NCBI GenBank assembly: GCA_040307645.1
Contig: JAWRJF010000077.1
Span: 1 to 8,303 of the forward strand
Reading direction: 5' to 3'
Length of the DNA stretch: 8,303 nucleotides
Source of the DNA: JAVXAG01 sp040307645
GTDB taxonomy: Bacteria > Bacillota > Clostridia > Peptostreptococcales > Anaerovoracaceae
The notes under the pieces: generated by a model
Database searches by the model: none
What the model was told of the DNA's origin: nothing
What the model saw: only the letters and a program-made list of their open reading frames with translations
Translations under genes and position numbers: made by a program
Shown here: piece after piece, positions 7,846-8,303 of the stretch
Layout: each line of letters opens with the position of its first letter
Numbering within the stretch: the first letter of the stretch is position 1

Positions 7846-8303
7846 TCAATGGTCAGGCCATACCGCTCGAACTCCTTTTTCCATACGGTGCAGGGGGATT
7901 CCATTCACATATTTGGCGTTCATGATGGCTGTGCCAAGGCCTGCGGATACCAGGCTCCCTCTGAGAAGGCTGGACGGATGCGGTGCTTTTACCACGCGGT
8001 TGTTTTTTTTGCTTGAATAAACTCCGATATGGTGTTCGTCCACTTCAACCTTAGCAGGGACAAAACGGTAATGTTTCATCACAGCGTCCGGAAGCTGTTT
8101 CCAGCCCTTCTCTCCGAATTCCAGCGTAAGCTGTCCGGCGCTCAGATAATGATCAATCCTGTTAACAGGCAGACCGGATATGTGTCCCTCTTTCCTTCCA
8201 GCCGGTTTTACACCGCGGGTTGGTTTGACCTCCAGGTCTTCCGGTTCCGGAATGGCCATGTTGCTGATGGCTTCAGCCTCATTAAAAAAGAGGATGTTAC
8301 CAT
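7846..8303 (-). pseudogene. tnpC: IS66 transposase TnpC, N-terminal fragment (cut by window edge, ends at frameshift)
   Basis: The middle and N-terminal part of the same transposase. The frame is open from the right edge, and its first residues (NILFFNEAEAISN) match the LFNEAE segment that precedes the linker in TnpC. The ATG at 8259 is therefore internal and the gene starts outside the window. It continues through a DNA-binding-type region (EFGEKGWKQLPDA, VPAKVEVDEHHIGVYSSKK) to KYVNGIPLHRMEK, where frame is lost; nine foreign residues lead to a TGA at 7846-7848. The cysteines of the usual IS66 zinc-finger motif are absent here. I recall a Firmicute IS66 subgroup lacking them, so this need not be damage. 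151 residues are in view. Confidence 0.82.
7874..7880 (-). other. Frameshift site in tnpC (homopolymer run)
   Basis: On the minus strand GAAAAAGGAG replaces the expected in-frame reading Glu-Lys-Glu-Phe. One extra base, most simply one A in the five-A run (plus-strand T5, 7876-7880), moves translation from HRMEK into GVRAVWPDH and a stop. Removing one base restores HRMEKEFERYGLTID. It could be a genuine mutation or a homopolymer sequencing error. Confidence 0.8.

Larger units (their letters stand above)
6945..7904 (-). pseudogene. tnpC: IS66 transposase TnpC, C-terminal catalytic fragment (frameshifted, tail replaced)
   Basis: Holds the DDE catalytic domain of the IS66 transposase. True TnpC sequence in this frame begins just after the frameshift, with KEFERYGLTIDRRNMANWMI (about 7820-7875). 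The first residues from the ATG at 7904 are an out-of-frame artefact. The catalytic triad is intact: Asp in QADETPV (codon 7737-7739), Asp in VTDGYQVYH (7554-7556) and Glu in DNNASERAIRGF (7155-7157). After GRKNWQM (ending at 7110) the expected tail, in relatives a GAKSSAIIYSIAETAKANNL-like stretch, is absent. About 54 unrelated residues follow to the stop at 6945-6947. A faint KSS-x3-Y resemblance in that tail is probably chance. With the domain out of frame and its C-terminus lost, the product should not work as a transposase. Confidence 0.82.
7110..8303 (-). mobile_element. IS66-family insertion sequence remnant (tnpC part only), running off the right edge
   Basis: The minus strand carries an IS66-type TnpC with recognisable protein similarity from the right edge down to about 7110, at clearly higher G/C than the polysaccharide genes. 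IS66 elements normally carry tnpA, tnpB and tnpC in that order; here tnpA, tnpB and the start of tnpC would lie to the right of the window. No left terminal repeat can be placed firmly. Family ends usually begin GTAA, and both 6935 and 7060 start with GTAA, but without the other end neither can be tested. Target-site duplication is not visible. The broken tnpC argues that the copy cannot supply its own transposase. Confidence 0.85.

Noticed and set aside
7874..7880. Programmed frameshift joining the two tnpC frames
   Set aside because: TnpC of IS66 is not known to use frameshifting, a +1 shift would be needed, and the C-terminal end is also lost, so decay or read error is simpler.
7834..8016. 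60-codon plus-strand open frame
   Set aside because: Antisense to tnpC across the frameshift; composition and content are a shadow of the transposase gene.

Overview
The window is a low-GC, all-plus-strand surface or exopolysaccharide biosynthesis cluster (positions 1 to 6828), followed by a broken IS66-family insertion sequence on the minus strand (about 7110 to the right edge). AT-rich genes (18 G/C in the 60 bases 6001-6060), GAGG/AGGG-type Shine-Dalgarno sites and the IS66 subtype point to a Firmicute. Class Clostridia, perhaps Lachnospiraceae, is my best guess; this is inference from recall, not a database result.

The cluster holds six consecutive genes: (1) the C-terminal part of a GT-B (GT4-type) glycosyltransferase running in from the left edge; (2) a GT2 (GT-A) glycosyltransferase; (3) a polytopic Wzy-like polymerase/ligase; (4) a polysaccharide pyruvyl transferase family protein; (5) a nitroreductase-fold flavoprotein with a long N-terminal extension; (6) a Wzx-like flippase. 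Gaps are 2 to 51 bases, with no recognisable terminator or promoter between genes, so they probably form one operon whose promoter lies left of the window. Together they fit the Wzx/Wzy route: glycosyltransferases build a lipid-linked repeat unit on the cytoplasmic side, the unit may be modified, Wzx flips it, and Wzy polymerises it outside. The initiating sugar-phosphate transferase, chain-length control genes and sugar-nucleotide genes are not in view.

After the flippase stop comes very AT-rich DNA (10 G/C in 6841-6900), then a transitional stretch (about 35-38% G/C, 6961-7080), then IS66 DNA near 50% G/C (30 of 60 in 7441-7500). The IS66 tnpC is a pseudogene. A one-base frameshift at a T5 run (7876-7880) splits it, its C-terminal end has been replaced by unrelated sequence after about 7110, and its N-terminal end lies beyond the right edge. 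The IS is therefore probably a relic beside the polysaccharide locus.

I see no clear new defence or signalling system. The least understood part is the nitroreductase-like protein sitting between the pyruvyl transferase family protein and the flippase.
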